NCBI RefSeq assembly: GCF_041908905.1
Contig: NZ_JAYREK010000015.1
Span: forward strand, 19,933 to 83,932
Source of the DNA: Zoogloea sp041908905
GTDB lineage: Bacteria; Pseudomonadota; Gammaproteobacteria; Burkholderiales; Rhodocyclaceae
DNA: 64,000 bases
Reading direction: 5' to 3'
Shown here piece after piece: positions 52,339-61,259 of the stretch. The notes beneath the pieces were generated by a model. It did not search any database, was not told the DNA's origin, and worked only from the letters and a program-made list of their open reading frames with translations. The position numbers were made by a program, and so were the translations under genes. Each line of letters opens with the position of its first letter. Position 1 is the stretch's first letter.

Positions 52339-53778
52339 TCAGCGGGGCATGAGGAAGGAGGTCTTCTCGCGGACGGAGACCTTCTCGTCGTCGAGCGCCT
52401 TGACTTCGATATAAACGGTATTGGAGCCCGGCTTGCCCGACTCCGGCGGGGCGGCAACTTCCACCGTCACCGACTTCATGCCTGCGGCGTCCACTTCGAA
52501 CGGCTCGTTCGGGGTGATCTGGATGCCGTCCAGCCCGCTGGCCGACAAGGCAAAGCGGCGCGCGCCCTCGGTCATGTTCATGACCTGGAGGTTATAGACG
52601 TTGGCGATCAGGCCCCCTTCGATCTCACGGCTGAGGGTTGAGCGGTCCTTGATGACGTCGACACGCAGCGTTGAACGTGTCGCAAGCCCCCACACCAGCG
52701 CAACGCAAAGGGCCACCAGCACCGCAGCATAGATGATGATGCGCGGGCGCATCATGTGCCCGATGATCTCCTTGCGCCCCCAGTGGCGCTTCATGGCGTT
52801 CTCGGTTGTGTAGCGGATCAGCCCCTTCGGGTAATCCATCTTTTCCATGACCTGGTCACAGGCGTCGATACACGCCGCACAACCGATGCACTCATACTGC
52901 AGGCCGTTACGGATATCGATACCGGTCGGGCAGACCTGCACGCAAATGCCACAATCCACGCAATCGCCCTTCCCGGCAACCTTCAGATCGATACCTTTCT
53001 TGCGCGGGCCACGCGGCTCACCGCGCTCCGGGTCGTAGGTGATGACCAGGGTATCGGGGTCGAACATGACCCCCTGGAAGCGGGCGTACGGGCACATGTA
53101 CTTGCAGACCTGCTCACGCATCACGCCGGCAAACAGGTAGGTGAAACCGCCGTAGAAGAAGATCCAGAAGAGCTCCCACGGGCCGAAACTGAAGGTCAGG
53201 GCTTCCTGGACAAGATCGCGGATGGGCGTGAAATAACCCACAAGGGTAAAGCCGGTCCACAAGGACAGCAGGCCCCAGGCACCGTACTTGGCCGACTTGA
53301 TCGCAAACTTGCGACCACTCATGGGCGCCTCGTCGAGCTTCATGCGCTTGGAACGGTTGCCCTCGATCTTCTCCTCGATCCACATGAAGATCTCGGTGTA
53401 GACCGTCTGCGGGCAGGCATAGCCACACCACAGACGCCCTGCAACGGCGGTAAAGAAGAACAAAGAATAAGCGCTGATGATCAGCAGGATCGCCAGGAAG
53501 AACACATCCTGCGGCCAGAAAATCCAGTCGAAGATGTAAAACTTGCGGTTAACGACATCCAGCAGAACGGCCTGGCGGTCGTTCCACGGCAGCCAGCACA
53601 GGCCGTAAAAGATCAGTTGGGTCGCCCAAACCAAGATCCACCGCCACTTTGCGAAGACTCCGGTGACTGCACGGGGATAGACCTTCTGCCGGACGGCGTA
53701 AAGGGTTTCTTCGTTCTCGGCACTCGCCTTCGCCTTGACGTCAGCGGCCTTGGGGGGTTGGGTGTCAGGCTGACTCAT
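52339..53778 (-). CDS. ccoG: CcoG, membrane ferredoxin-type cbb3 assembly protein
   Basis: A 479-residue protein with about five membrane helices, two 4Fe-4S binding clusters (CVDCGICVQVCPTGID and CIGCAACIDACDQVM, plus the CGYACPQTVYTEIF segment), and a C-terminal immunoglobulin-like domain. CcoG/RdxA acts in copper handling for cbb3 oxidase maturation. It follows ccoP after a terminator; the AT-rich 35 bases before its start may hold its own promoter. Confidence 0.94.
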   Translation of the reverse strand: MSQPDTQPPKAADVKAKASAENEETLYAVRQKVYPRAVTGVFAKWRWILVWATQLIFYGLCWLPWNDRQAVLLDVVNRKFYIFDWIFWPQDVFFLAILLIISAYSLFFFTAVAGRLWCGYACPQTVYTEIFMWIEEKIEGNRSKRMKLDEAPMSGRKFAIKSAKYGAWGLLSLWTGFTLVGYFTPIRDLVQEALTFSFGPWELFWIFFYGGFTYLFAGVMREQVCKYMCPYARFQGVMFDPDTLVITYDPERGEPRGPRKKGIDLKVAGKGDCVDCGICVQVCPTGIDIRNGLQYECIGCAACIDACDQVMEKMDYPKGLIRYTTENAMKRHWGRKEIIGHMMRPRIIIYAAVLVALCVALVWGLATRSTLRVDVIKDRSTLSREIEGGLIANVYNLQVMNMTEGARRFALSASGLDGIQITPNEPFEVDAAGMKSVTVEVAAPPESGKPGSNTVYIEVKALDDEKVSVREKTSFLMPR

Positions 53779-53820
53779 GATCTATATATCGTTATATTCT
53801 AATATTCGGTTTCGAAAACA

Positions 53821-53839
53821 CCCCGGGGCCAGCCCGGGG
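53821..53839 (-). terminator. Terminator between ccoP and ccoG
   Basis: Seven-base-pair stem CCCCGGG/CCCGGGG, followed on the minus strand by TGTTTTC. It lies 39 bases after the ccoP stop, and separates the structural genes from the assembly genes. Confidence 0.65.
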
Positions 53840-53877
53840 AGTCTTCATTTTGCAACGCGGGCACTTCTTCCGACAGT

Positions 53878-54801
53878 TTACTTCTTTGCTTCCGCCACTG
53901 CAGCACTGTTCTTGGACAGGCTCAGAACGTAGGCGGCGAGCAGATGCACCTTGTCTTCGCCAAGGAACTCCTTGAACGCCGGCATCTGGTTGCTGCGGCC
54001 GTTGGTGACGGTCTCGATGATCGTTGCCTCGGCAGAACCGTACAGCCAGGTCTTGTCGGTCAGGTTCGGAGCGCCGAGGGCCTGGGTACCCTTCGCTTCC
54101 GGGCCGTGACAGGCCACACAGTTCTGGGCGAACAGTTCCTTGCCGCGCTGGGCGCGCAGGGAGTCGTGGGCCAGACCGGAGAGCGAACGAACATAGTTCG
54201 CCACGTCCTTGACGCCGTCAGCACCGAGGGCCGGGCCGAACGGCGGCATCATGCCCTGACGGCCGCCAAGCAGCGTGGTCTTGATGGTTTCCGGCTCACC
54301 GCCGTACAGCCAGTCGCTGTCGGTGAGGTTCGGGAAGCCCTTCGCACCCTTCGCATCCGCGCCGTGACACTGGGCGCAGTAGGTCAGGAACAGACGCTGG
54401 CCCATCGCATTGGCTTCCTTGTCGCCAGCAACGGCGTTGAGGTCCATGGTGCGGAACTTGGCGAAGATCGGGCCGTACTTCTCGGCCGCGGCCTTCTGCT
54501 CGGCTTCCCACTGGCCGCCGGACGACCAGCCCAGCTTGCCCTGGTTGTTACCGAAGCCGGGGTACATGGCCAGATACGAGATCGCAAAGATGATCGTGAT
54601 CCAGAACATGTACATCCACCAGCGGGGCAGCGGGTTGTTGTACTCCTGCAGGGTCTCGTCCCAGATGTGGTCATGCAGCCCCACCGGACCGGAGGTCCGC
54701 GCCTTGTTGTTCGACACCAGCACGAACACGCAGAACGCAATGCTCAGGAACACCAGCACCATCACATAGGCGTTCCAGAAACCGCTAACAAAGTCAGCCA
54801 T
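53878..54801 (-). CDS. ccoP: CcoP, dihaem cytochrome c subunit of cbb3 oxidase
   Basis: 307 residues with two N-terminal membrane helices (about 8-25 and 58-80), the typical WDETLQEYNNPLPRWW segment between them, and two cytochrome domains with CAQCH near 142 and CVACH near 230. It receives electrons and passes them to CcoO/CcoN. The ATG at 54801 overlaps the end of ccoQ by eight bases. Confidence 0.96.
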   Translation of the reverse strand: MADFVSGFWNAYVMVLVFLSIAFCVFVLVSNNKARTSGPVGLHDHIWDETLQEYNNPLPRWWMYMFWITIIFAISYLAMYPGFGNNQGKLGWSSGGQWEAEQKAAAEKYGPIFAKFRTMDLNAVAGDKEANAMGQRLFLTYCAQCHGADAKGAKGFPNLTDSDWLYGGEPETIKTTLLGGRQGMMPPFGPALGADGVKDVANYVRSLSGLAHDSLRAQRGKELFAQNCVACHGPEAKGTQALGAPNLTDKTWLYGSAEATIIETVTNGRSNQMPAFKEFLGEDKVHLLAAYVLSLSKNSAAVAEAKK

Positions 54802-54988
54802 TTTTATTTCCTTCCTTGGTTTGCCCGCCCTTCGGAGCGGGCAAGTCGTCCTCGCTGAACGGCAGGAGTGCTGCCTCGTCAAATCCCTTGCGTGCCCGCC
54901 CGCTGTAGGCCCACAGGGTGATGGCGATGAAACACACCAGCCCCAGGACGGTCACCACCGTACGTGCTTCATTGATATCCAAGGTCAC
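54794..54988 (-). CDS. ccoQ: CcoQ, small membrane subunit of cbb3 oxidase
   Basis: A 64-residue protein with one membrane helix (about 10-28) ending in YSGRARKGFDEAA, typical of CcoQ/FixQ. It stabilises the complex. It lies between ccoO and ccoP, as usual. Confidence 0.92.
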   Translation of the reverse strand: MTLDINEARTVVTVLGLVCFIAITLWAYSGRARKGFDEAALLPFSEDDLPAPKGGQTKEGNKNG

Positions 54989-55024
54989 ACTCCTTCGTTC
55001 TCAGAATGCTCGTCCCGAAGCGGC

Positions 55025-55699
55025 TCAGCTGCCCGAGTTGGTGGCGGGCGCAGGTGCGGCCTCGGCGGTGGGCGCCGGAGCGGCGGCCTTGCCGGACTTC
55101 AGCGCGGTACCGAGACCCTGCAGGTAGGCGATCACGGCGTCGAGTTCGGTCTTGCCCTCAAGAGCCTTGCGGGCGCCCTGAATGTCCTCGTCGCTGTAGG
55201 GCACGCCCACCTTGCGCAGCGCGGTCATCTTGGCCTCGATGTCGTCGATCTTGGCAGGACGATCAAGCCACGGGAAAGCCGGCATGTTGGACTCGGGTAC
55301 CACGTCACGCGGGTTCAGCAGGTGGATGCGATGCCACTGGTCCGAATACCGGCCGCCGACACGGTGCAGGTCCGGGCCGGTACGCTTGGAGCCCCAGAGG
55401 AAGGGGTGGTCATAAACGTACTCGCCGGCGACGGAGTAATGACCGTAGCGCTCGGTTTCAGCACGGAAGGGGCGAATCATCTGCGAGTGACAGTTATTGC
55501 AGCCCTCGCGGATATACACGTCCCGCCCGACCAGCCGAACAGGATCGTAGGGCTTGAGCCCTTCGACCGGCGTGGTGGTCGAGTGCTGGAAGAACAGCGG
55601 AACGATTTCGACAAGGCCGCCGACGCTCACGGTGAGGAGCGTGAGGACGATGAGCAAGCCAACCTTGCGTTCGATGATGTCGTGAGTCGATTGAGCCAT
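55025..55699 (-). CDS. ccoO: CcoO, monohaem cytochrome c subunit of cbb3 oxidase
   Basis: 224 residues. An N-terminal membrane anchor (about 13-36) is followed by a periplasmic domain with one haem site, CNNCH near 68, the GREGC-like IREGCNNCHSQMIRP context, and a likely axial methionine in ESNMPAFPWL. An Ala/Pro-rich tail ends the protein. It lies 18 bases after ccoN. Confidence 0.96.
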   Translation of the reverse strand: MAQSTHDIIERKVGLLIVLTLLTVSVGGLVEIVPLFFQHSTTTPVEGLKPYDPVRLVGRDVYIREGCNNCHSQMIRPFRAETERYGHYSVAGEYVYDHPFLWGSKRTGPDLHRVGGRYSDQWHRIHLLNPRDVVPESNMPAFPWLDRPAKIDDIEAKMTALRKVGVPYSDEDIQGARKALEGKTELDAVIAYLQGLGTALKSGKAAAPAPTAEAAPAPATNSGS

Positions 55700-55717
55700 G
55701 ATTATTTTTCCTCCCGA

Positions 55718-57139
55718 TCAGGCGTGCGCGCCGGCAGGTGCCAGCACCGGAGCGTTGTAGGCCTTCTGACCGGCGATCGTCTTCACCATGTTGTAGAACA
55801 TGATCAGCATGCCGGTCAGGAACAGCACGCCGCCCACGACACGGATGGTCCAGAACGGGTAGCTGGCCTTGACAGACTCGACGAAGGAGTAGGTCAGGGT
55901 ACCGTCCGGGTTGGTGGCACGCCACATCAGGCCCTGCATCACACCAGAAATCCAAAGCGAGGCGATGTAAAGCACGACGCCGATTGTCGCGACCCAGAAG
56001 TGGGCCGTGATCAGCTTGGTGGAATACATCTCGGTCTTGCCGTACATGCGCGGGATCAGGTAGTACATGGAGCCGATCGACACCATCGCAACCCAGCCCA
56101 GCGCACCGGAGTGCACGTGGCCGACGGTCCAGTCAGTGTAGTGGGACAGGGCGTTGACCGTCTTGATGGACATCATCGGACCTTCGAAGGTCGACATGCC
56201 GTAGAAGGACAGCGAGGTGATCAGGAACTTCAGGATCGGGTCGGTGCGCAGCTTATGCCAGGCGCCGGACAGGGTCATGATGCCGTTGATCATGCCGCCC
56301 CAGGACGGTGCCAGCAGGATCAGGGAGAAGACCATGCCCACGGACTGGGTCCAGTCGGGCAGCGCGGTGTAGTGCAGGTGGTGCGGACCCGCCCACATGT
56401 AGGTAAAGATCAGCGCCCAGAAGTGCACCACCGACAGACGGTAGGAGAACACGGGCCGGCCGGCCTGCTTCGGCACGAAGTAGTACATCATGCCCAGGAA
56501 GCCCGCCGTGAGGAAGAAGCCCACGGCGTTGTGACCATACCACCACTGGATCATCGCATCCTGCACACCGGAGTAGGCGGAGTAGGACTTCGTCAACGTG
56601 ACCGGGATCTCGGCGCTATTGACCAAGTGCAGCAGCGCGACGGTGATGATGAAGGCTCCGTAGAACCAGTTGGCCACATAGATATGGGTGGTCTTGCGCT
56701 TACCGATCGTACCGAAGAACACGATGGCGTAGGAGACCCACACCACGGTGATCAGGATGTCGATCGGCCACTCGAGTTCGGCATACTCCTTGGATGAGGT
56801 GTAACCGAGCGGCAGGGTGATCGCCGCAAGCAGGATGACCAGCTGCCAGCCCCAGAAGGTGAAGGCAGCAAGGCCCGGGGCGAACAGCGTGGTGTGGCAG
56901 GTGCGCTGGACGCAGTAGTACGACGTTGCAAAGAGAGCGCAGCCACCAAACGCGAAAATAACCGCGTTGGTGTGGAGCGGCCGGAGCCGTCCAAAGTGGA
57001 ACCATTCGGCAACGTTCAATTCGGGCCACACGAGCTGTGCTGCGGCGATGACGCCGACCAGCATGCCCACGATGCCCCATACCACCGTCATGATGGCGAA
57101 CTGCCGCACGACTTTATAGTTGTAAGTCTGCGATTGCAT
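55718..57139 (-). CDS. ccoN: CcoN, catalytic subunit of cbb3-type cytochrome c oxidase
   Basis: A 473-residue, 12-helix haem-copper oxidase subunit. Haem/Cu ligands are visible in PLHTNAVIFAFGG, WWYGHNAVGFFLTAGF (with the nearby tyrosine), MWAGPHHLHYTALPDW, and YTDWTVGHVHSGALGW. It reduces oxygen to water with high affinity and pumps protons. The ATG at 57139 follows GAGGTGACTCAC. The frame remains open upstream, but that stretch is the promoter. An FNR box is upstream at 57237. Order ccoNOQP is canonical. Confidence 0.97.
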   Translation of the reverse strand: MQSQTYNYKVVRQFAIMTVVWGIVGMLVGVIAAAQLVWPELNVAEWFHFGRLRPLHTNAVIFAFGGCALFATSYYCVQRTCHTTLFAPGLAAFTFWGWQLVILLAAITLPLGYTSSKEYAELEWPIDILITVVWVSYAIVFFGTIGKRKTTHIYVANWFYGAFIITVALLHLVNSAEIPVTLTKSYSAYSGVQDAMIQWWYGHNAVGFFLTAGFLGMMYYFVPKQAGRPVFSYRLSVVHFWALIFTYMWAGPHHLHYTALPDWTQSVGMVFSLILLAPSWGGMINGIMTLSGAWHKLRTDPILKFLITSLSFYGMSTFEGPMMSIKTVNALSHYTDWTVGHVHSGALGWVAMVSIGSMYYLIPRMYGKTEMYSTKLITAHFWVATIGVVLYIASLWISGVMQGLMWRATNPDGTLTYSFVESVKASYPFWTIRVVGGVLFLTGMLIMFYNMVKTIAGQKAYNAPVLAPAGAHA

Positions 57140-57209
57140 GTGAGTCACCTCAATAAAGAAAAACAAAACCCCCCGTGCCTGCGCGGCAGAATGTCGGCAG
57201 GCTTCCGCG

Positions 57210-57250
57210 GAAGGATACCCCGCGATAAGGGCGACATTTTGACATAGATC
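57210..57250 (-). promoter_or_regulatory. FNR/ANR box and promoter of ccoNOQP
   Basis: TTGAT-CTAT-GTCAA, read on the minus strand, occupies 57237-57250. A -10-like TATCCT lies at 57210-57215, with its centre 31 bases from the box centre, again the class II FNR arrangement. Low-oxygen activation of cbb3 oxidase by FNR/ANR is well known. The remainder of the 376-base interval to 57515 holds only AT-rich promoter-like sequence for the divergent Tim44-domain gene. Confidence 0.75.
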
Positions 57251-57515
57251 AACTTGGTTGCACCGCGGGATCGGCCGAACTCGTTGCACTGTGTGGCTTT
57301 CCGGCCGATTGGTGGCCGCATGCCGAAAAGCCGGACTTTATGCTTTTCGGCCAGACACTTAGAGCACCCCAAAGTGGTTCCATGGCGCTTCGGACGCCCC
57401 CAGGAAGTCACGATATTCAGTTTTTATCGAACAATAAGTACCAACAATTCTGATTTTATTTAGAATTCCGGCCCGCTATCCTTCCGCGGTTATCCCCAAC
57501 AACAGGAGACTTTCC

Positions 57516-58448
57516 ATGAAATCCTTCGCCCTGCTCACCGCCGCGCTTGCCCTGGGCCTGACGCTGGCGACTGGCGACGCGGACGCCGCCAAGCGCTTCG
57601 GCGGCGGCAAATCCTCCGGCATGCAGCGCCAGGAACTGAACCAGCCGCACTCCGCGACGGCGACGCCCGCCTCCCCTGCCCAGGCTCCGACGGCCGCCGC
57701 GGCGCAGGCCCGCACCCAGCAGGCGGGCGCCCCGGCCGCCGCCCAGGCGCAGCCGAAGCGTTCGTGGATGGGCCCGCTGGCCGGCCTGGCCGCCGGCATC
57801 GGCCTGGCCGCTCTTGCCTCCCACTTCGGCTTTGGCGAAGAGCTGGCCTCGATGATGATGATGGGTCTGGTCGCGGTGGCGGTCTTGATGGTGGTCGGCT
57901 TCTTCATGCGCCGCCGCGCGGCCGCCCAGCAGCCGGCACTGGCCGGCGCGGGTGCGATGAACTATAGCGGCTCGGAGCCGGCCCGTTACGACGCGAACCA
58001 GCCGGCCTTCAACGCCGGTGGCGGCAGCGCCGCACCGGCAGCCGCAGCCCATGCGCCCGTAGCGGCGGGCACGATCCCGGCCGACTTCGACGCCGAAGCC
58101 TTCGTGCGTAACGCCAAGGTCAACTTCATCCGCTTGCAGGCCGCCAACGACGCCCGCAACCTCGAGGACATCCGTGAATACACCACCCCGGAGCTGTTCG
58201 CCGAGATCAAGATGAACTGGATGGAACAGGCCAGCGGCCCGCAGAAGACCGACGTGGTGTCGCTCAACGCCGAGGTCGTGGACGTCACCGAGGAAGCCGC
58301 CCGCTACATCGTCAGCGTGCGCTTCACCGGCCTGCTGCGGGAAGACGCCAACACGGCGCCGGAAGCCATCGACGAAACCTGGCACCTCACCAAGCCCCGC
58401 AGCGGCAGCTCCGGCTGGCTGGTGGCCGGCATCCAGCAAAACGCCTGA
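57516..58448 (+). CDS. Tim44-like domain membrane protein
   Basis: A 310-residue protein. Residues 1-24 form a signal peptide, followed by a Gln/Ala/Pro-rich region (about 25-85) and two hydrophobic helices (about 86-132), after which ARYDANQPA leads into a C-terminal Tim44-like domain (about 190-310) containing DAEAFVRNAKVNFIRLQAANDARNLEDI. Bacterial Tim44-domain proteins have no settled function. It stands alone with its own CAGGAGAC ribosome-binding site and a terminator. Confidence 0.85.
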   Translation: MKSFALLTAALALGLTLATGDADAAKRFGGGKSSGMQRQELNQPHSATATPASPAQAPTAAAAQARTQQAGAPAAAQAQPKRSWMGPLAGLAAGIGLAALASHFGFGEELASMMMMGLVAVAVLMVVGFFMRRRAAAQQPALAGAGAMNYSGSEPARYDANQPAFNAGGGSAAPAAAAHAPVAAGTIPADFDAEAFVRNAKVNFIRLQAANDARNLEDIREYTTPELFAEIKMNWMEQASGPQKTDVVSLNAEVVDVTEEAARYIVSVRFTGLLREDANTAPEAIDETWHLTKPRSGSSGWLVAGIQQNA

Positions 58449-58470
58449 TACGTCGGGCTGTCACAACACG

Positions 58471-58505
58471 CCCCCGCGCGAGCCCCGGCTCCCGCGGGGG
58501 TTTTT
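58471..58505 (+). terminator. Rho-independent terminator after the Tim44-domain gene
   Basis: Stem CCCCCGCG/CGCGGGGG with a 14-base loop, followed by TTTTTC. The T-run touches the stop codon of the convergent LysR gene. Confidence 0.85.
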
Positions 58506-59431
58506 CAATTGGCGGCGGCGGGCGGCGGCGTGTCGTACTCCAGCACCCCCAGCCCGGCGCGGGCCGCCTCGGAGATCGCCAGCACGCAGGGATGGGTCAG
58601 CCGGCGCTCCACCGAGATCGCAAAGTATTCGATGCGCACGTCCTCGGCCCGACCGAGCAGCACCAGCTCACCGCCGGCGAGCGTCTCCGCCTCGATGGCC
58701 GTCGGGACGGCGAAGGCTCCAACGCCCGCCCGGCCGAAGGCGGTCATCAGGGCCGTGTCGTCGAACTCGCCGGCGATGCGCGGGCGCAGCCGCTTGCGGT
58801 CGAGCCAATCGACAAACTTGCGCCGGATCGCCGAATCCTCCCCCGGCAGCAGCGCCGGCAGCACGCCCATGCAGGCGGGAAACGATGGCACCTCCGGGCC
58901 GACCAGGGCCCGCGCGGCAAAGAAGCTCAGCCCGGAATCCCCCAGCAGGTGGTTGTAGGCCCGCACATCGACCGACGGCGGGATGGGGGAATCGGCGATC
59001 ACCAGGTCGATCCGGTGGATCGCCAGCTCGGCCAGCAGGCGATCGAGCCGCCATTCGCGGCAGATGATGCGCACCGGATCGACCGGATCGACGGCCGGGC
59101 GCAGCAGGCGGTAGGCGAGCGACTTGGGCACCGCGTCCGACACCCCGACCCGGAACTCCACCGGCCGCCCCTTGGGATAATGACGCAGCGCCTGCTCCAG
59201 CTCGGCGCTCAGGGAAAACATCTCGTCCGCGTACTCCATCGCCAGCCGGCCGGCCGGCGTCAACTCGAGGGCGCGGCCATCCCGGGCGAACAGCTGGGTG
59301 TCGAGGCTCTCCTCGAGCAGGCGGATCTGCCCGCTGATGGTCTGAGGCGTCACGTGCAGCAGCTCGCCGGCCTTGACCACCCCGCCGCTGCGCGCGGTCT
59401 TCCAGAAATAAAAGAGGTGCTTGAGATTCAT
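58505..59431 (-). CDS. LysR-family regulator, NhaR-like
   Basis: 308 residues. The N-terminal helix-turn-helix starts MNLKHLFYFWKTARSGGV, with HVTPQTISGQIRLLEE as the recognition part. This N-terminus and the substrate-binding domain resemble NhaR, which activates sodium/proton antiporter genes in response to Na+. No antiporter gene is adjacent, so the target is uncertain. The ATG at 59431 was chosen over an upstream in-frame start at 59449. Confidence 0.8.
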   Translation of the reverse strand: MNLKHLFYFWKTARSGGVVKAGELLHVTPQTISGQIRLLEESLDTQLFARDGRALELTPAGRLAMEYADEMFSLSAELEQALRHYPKGRPVEFRVGVSDAVPKSLAYRLLRPAVDPVDPVRIICREWRLDRLLAELAIHRIDLVIADSPIPPSVDVRAYNHLLGDSGLSFFAARALVGPEVPSFPACMGVLPALLPGEDSAIRRKFVDWLDRKRLRPRIAGEFDDTALMTAFGRAGVGAFAVPTAIEAETLAGGELVLLGRAEDVRIEYFAISVERRLTHPCVLAISEAARAGLGVLEYDTPPPAAAN

Positions 59432-59643
59432 GACGCCCCGCCTCGGCAAGCCTGGGTTTGATTTCGGTTTTTACGAAACGATCAACTTCGCCATCTGAAT
59501 TTACCTTAAAGAGCACTTCACCTGAAGCACGCCGGCGCCCGACGCCGGGTCGCCACGCCCCTGCCCCGGGGCAGGGAATCCGGTTAAAATCCGGGCCCGA
59601 AAACGCCATCTGCGGGATCAAGCTCCCCGCCATGACACGCCCC

Positions 59644-61251
59644 ATGTTGCGACTCTCCGAACTCCGCCTCCCCCTCGACCACGCGGCCGACGCCCTTCCC
59701 GCCGCCATCGTCAAGCGCCTCGGCATCCCTGCCACCGACCTCATCAGCTTCACCGTCTTCAAGCGCAGCTACGACGCGCGCAAGAACACCGCGCTGTCCT
59801 TCATCTACATTCTTGATGTGGAGGTTAACAACGAAGCGGCGCTGCTCAGGAAGTTCGCCGACGACATCCACGTCAAGCCCGCTCCCGACACCCGCTACCA
59901 CTTCGTCGGCAAGGCGCCCGAGAACTTCGGCAACCGCCCCGTGGTGATCGGCTTCGGCCCCTGCGGCATCTTTGCCGCGCTGGTGCTGGCCCAGATGGGC
60001 TTCCGCCCCATCGTGCTCGAGCGGGGCAAGGCGGTGCGCGAGCGTACCCAGGACACCTGGGGGCTGTGGCGCAAGAAGACCCTCAACCCCGAATCCAACG
60101 TGCAGTTTGGTGAAGGTGGCGCCGGCACCTTCTCCGACGGCAAGCTGTACAGCCAGATCAAGGACCCCAAGCATTACGGCCGCAAGGTGCTCACCGAGTT
60201 CGTGAAGGCCGGCGCGCCCGAGGAGATCCTCTACGTCTCGAAGCCGCACATCGGTACCTTCCGGCTGGTGGGGATGGTCGAGAACATGCGCGCCGAGATC
60301 CGCGAACTCGGCGGCGAGATCCGCTTCGAGCAACGGGTCACCGACATCATCATCGACGACGGCCAGGTGCGCGGCGTGAAGACCGCCACCGGCGACGAGA
60401 TCCACGCCGACCACGTCGTGCTCGCCCTCGGCCACAGCGCCCGCGACACCTTCGAGATGCTGCACGACCGGGGCGTCTTCATGGAAGCCAAGCCCTTCTC
60501 GGTGGGCTTCCGCATCGAACACCCCCAATCGCTGATCGACAAGGCCCGCCTCGGCCCCCACGCCGGCCACCCACTGCTCGGCGCCGCCGACTACAAGCTG
60601 GTGCACCACGCCTCCAACGGGCGGGCGGTGTACAGTTTCTGCATGTGCCCCGGCGGCACGGTGGTGGCCGCCACGTCCGAGCCCAACCGGGTCGTCACCA
60701 ACGGGATGAGCCAGTACTCGCGCAACGAACGCAACGCCAACGCCGGCATCGTGGTCGGCATCACGCCGGAAGACTATCCCGGCAGCGGCCCGCTGGCCGG
60801 CATCGCGCTGCAGCGGGAGCTGGAGAGCCGGGCCTTCGAGCTGGGCGGCGGCACCTACGAGGCGCCGGGGCAACTAGTGGGGGATTTCTTGCAGGGCAGG
60901 CCGTCCACCAAGCTGGGCAGCGTCGAACCCTCATACAAGCCCGGCGTACGCCTGGGTGACCTGTCCACCGCCCTTCCCGACTACGCGATCGCGGCGATCC
61001 GCGAAGCCATCCCGGCCTTCGACCGGCAGATCCGCGGCTTCAACCTCTACGATGCGGTGCTCACCGGCGTCGAGACTCGCACCTCGTCGCCCCTGCGCAT
61101 CACCCGCGGGGACGACTTCCAGAGCCTCAACGTGAAGGGCCTCTACCCGGCCGGCGAGGGCGCAGGCTATGCCGGAGGCATTCTTTCGGCGGGCGTGGAT
61201 GGGATCAAGGTGGCAGAGGCCGTCGCCCTCGACCTGCTGAAGCCGGCCTGA
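59644..61251 (+). CDS. FAD-dependent oxidoreductase (COG2509-like)
   Basis: About 535 residues. An N-terminal ~90-residue domain (LRLSELRLPLDH; SFTVFKRSYDARK) precedes the FAD-binding fold with VIGFGPCGIFAAL near 102 and the FGEGGAGTFSDGKL segment. The C-terminal GEGAGYAGGILSAGVDG motif is typical of this uncharacterised family of flavin dehydrogenases. The natural substrate is unknown. The start is probably at 59644, with 59632 four codons earlier as an alternative. It is divergent from the NhaR-like regulator, with no obvious functional link. Confidence 0.82.
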   Translation: MLRLSELRLPLDHAADALPAAIVKRLGIPATDLISFTVFKRSYDARKNTALSFIYILDVEVNNEAALLRKFADDIHVKPAPDTRYHFVGKAPENFGNRPVVIGFGPCGIFAALVLAQMGFRPIVLERGKAVRERTQDTWGLWRKKTLNPESNVQFGEGGAGTFSDGKLYSQIKDPKHYGRKVLTEFVKAGAPEEILYVSKPHIGTFRLVGMVENMRAEIRELGGEIRFEQRVTDIIIDDGQVRGVKTATGDEIHADHVVLALGHSARDTFEMLHDRGVFMEAKPFSVGFRIEHPQSLIDKARLGPHAGHPLLGAADYKLVHHASNGRAVYSFCMCPGGTVVAATSEPNRVVTNGMSQYSRNERNANAGIVVGITPEDYPGSGPLAGIALQRELESRAFELGGGTYEAPGQLVGDFLQGRPSTKLGSVEPSYKPGVRLGDLSTALPDYAIAAIREAIPAFDRQIRGFNLYDAVLTGVETRTSSPLRITRGDDFQSLNVKGLYPAGEGAGYAGGILSAGVDGIKVAEAVALDLLKPA

Positions 61252-61259
61252 GCCGGCCG

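Noticed and set aside
57140..57289. N-terminal extension of CcoN
   Set aside because: It covers the FNR-type promoter and has no homology to CcoN; the ATG at 57139 has a good ribosome-binding site.
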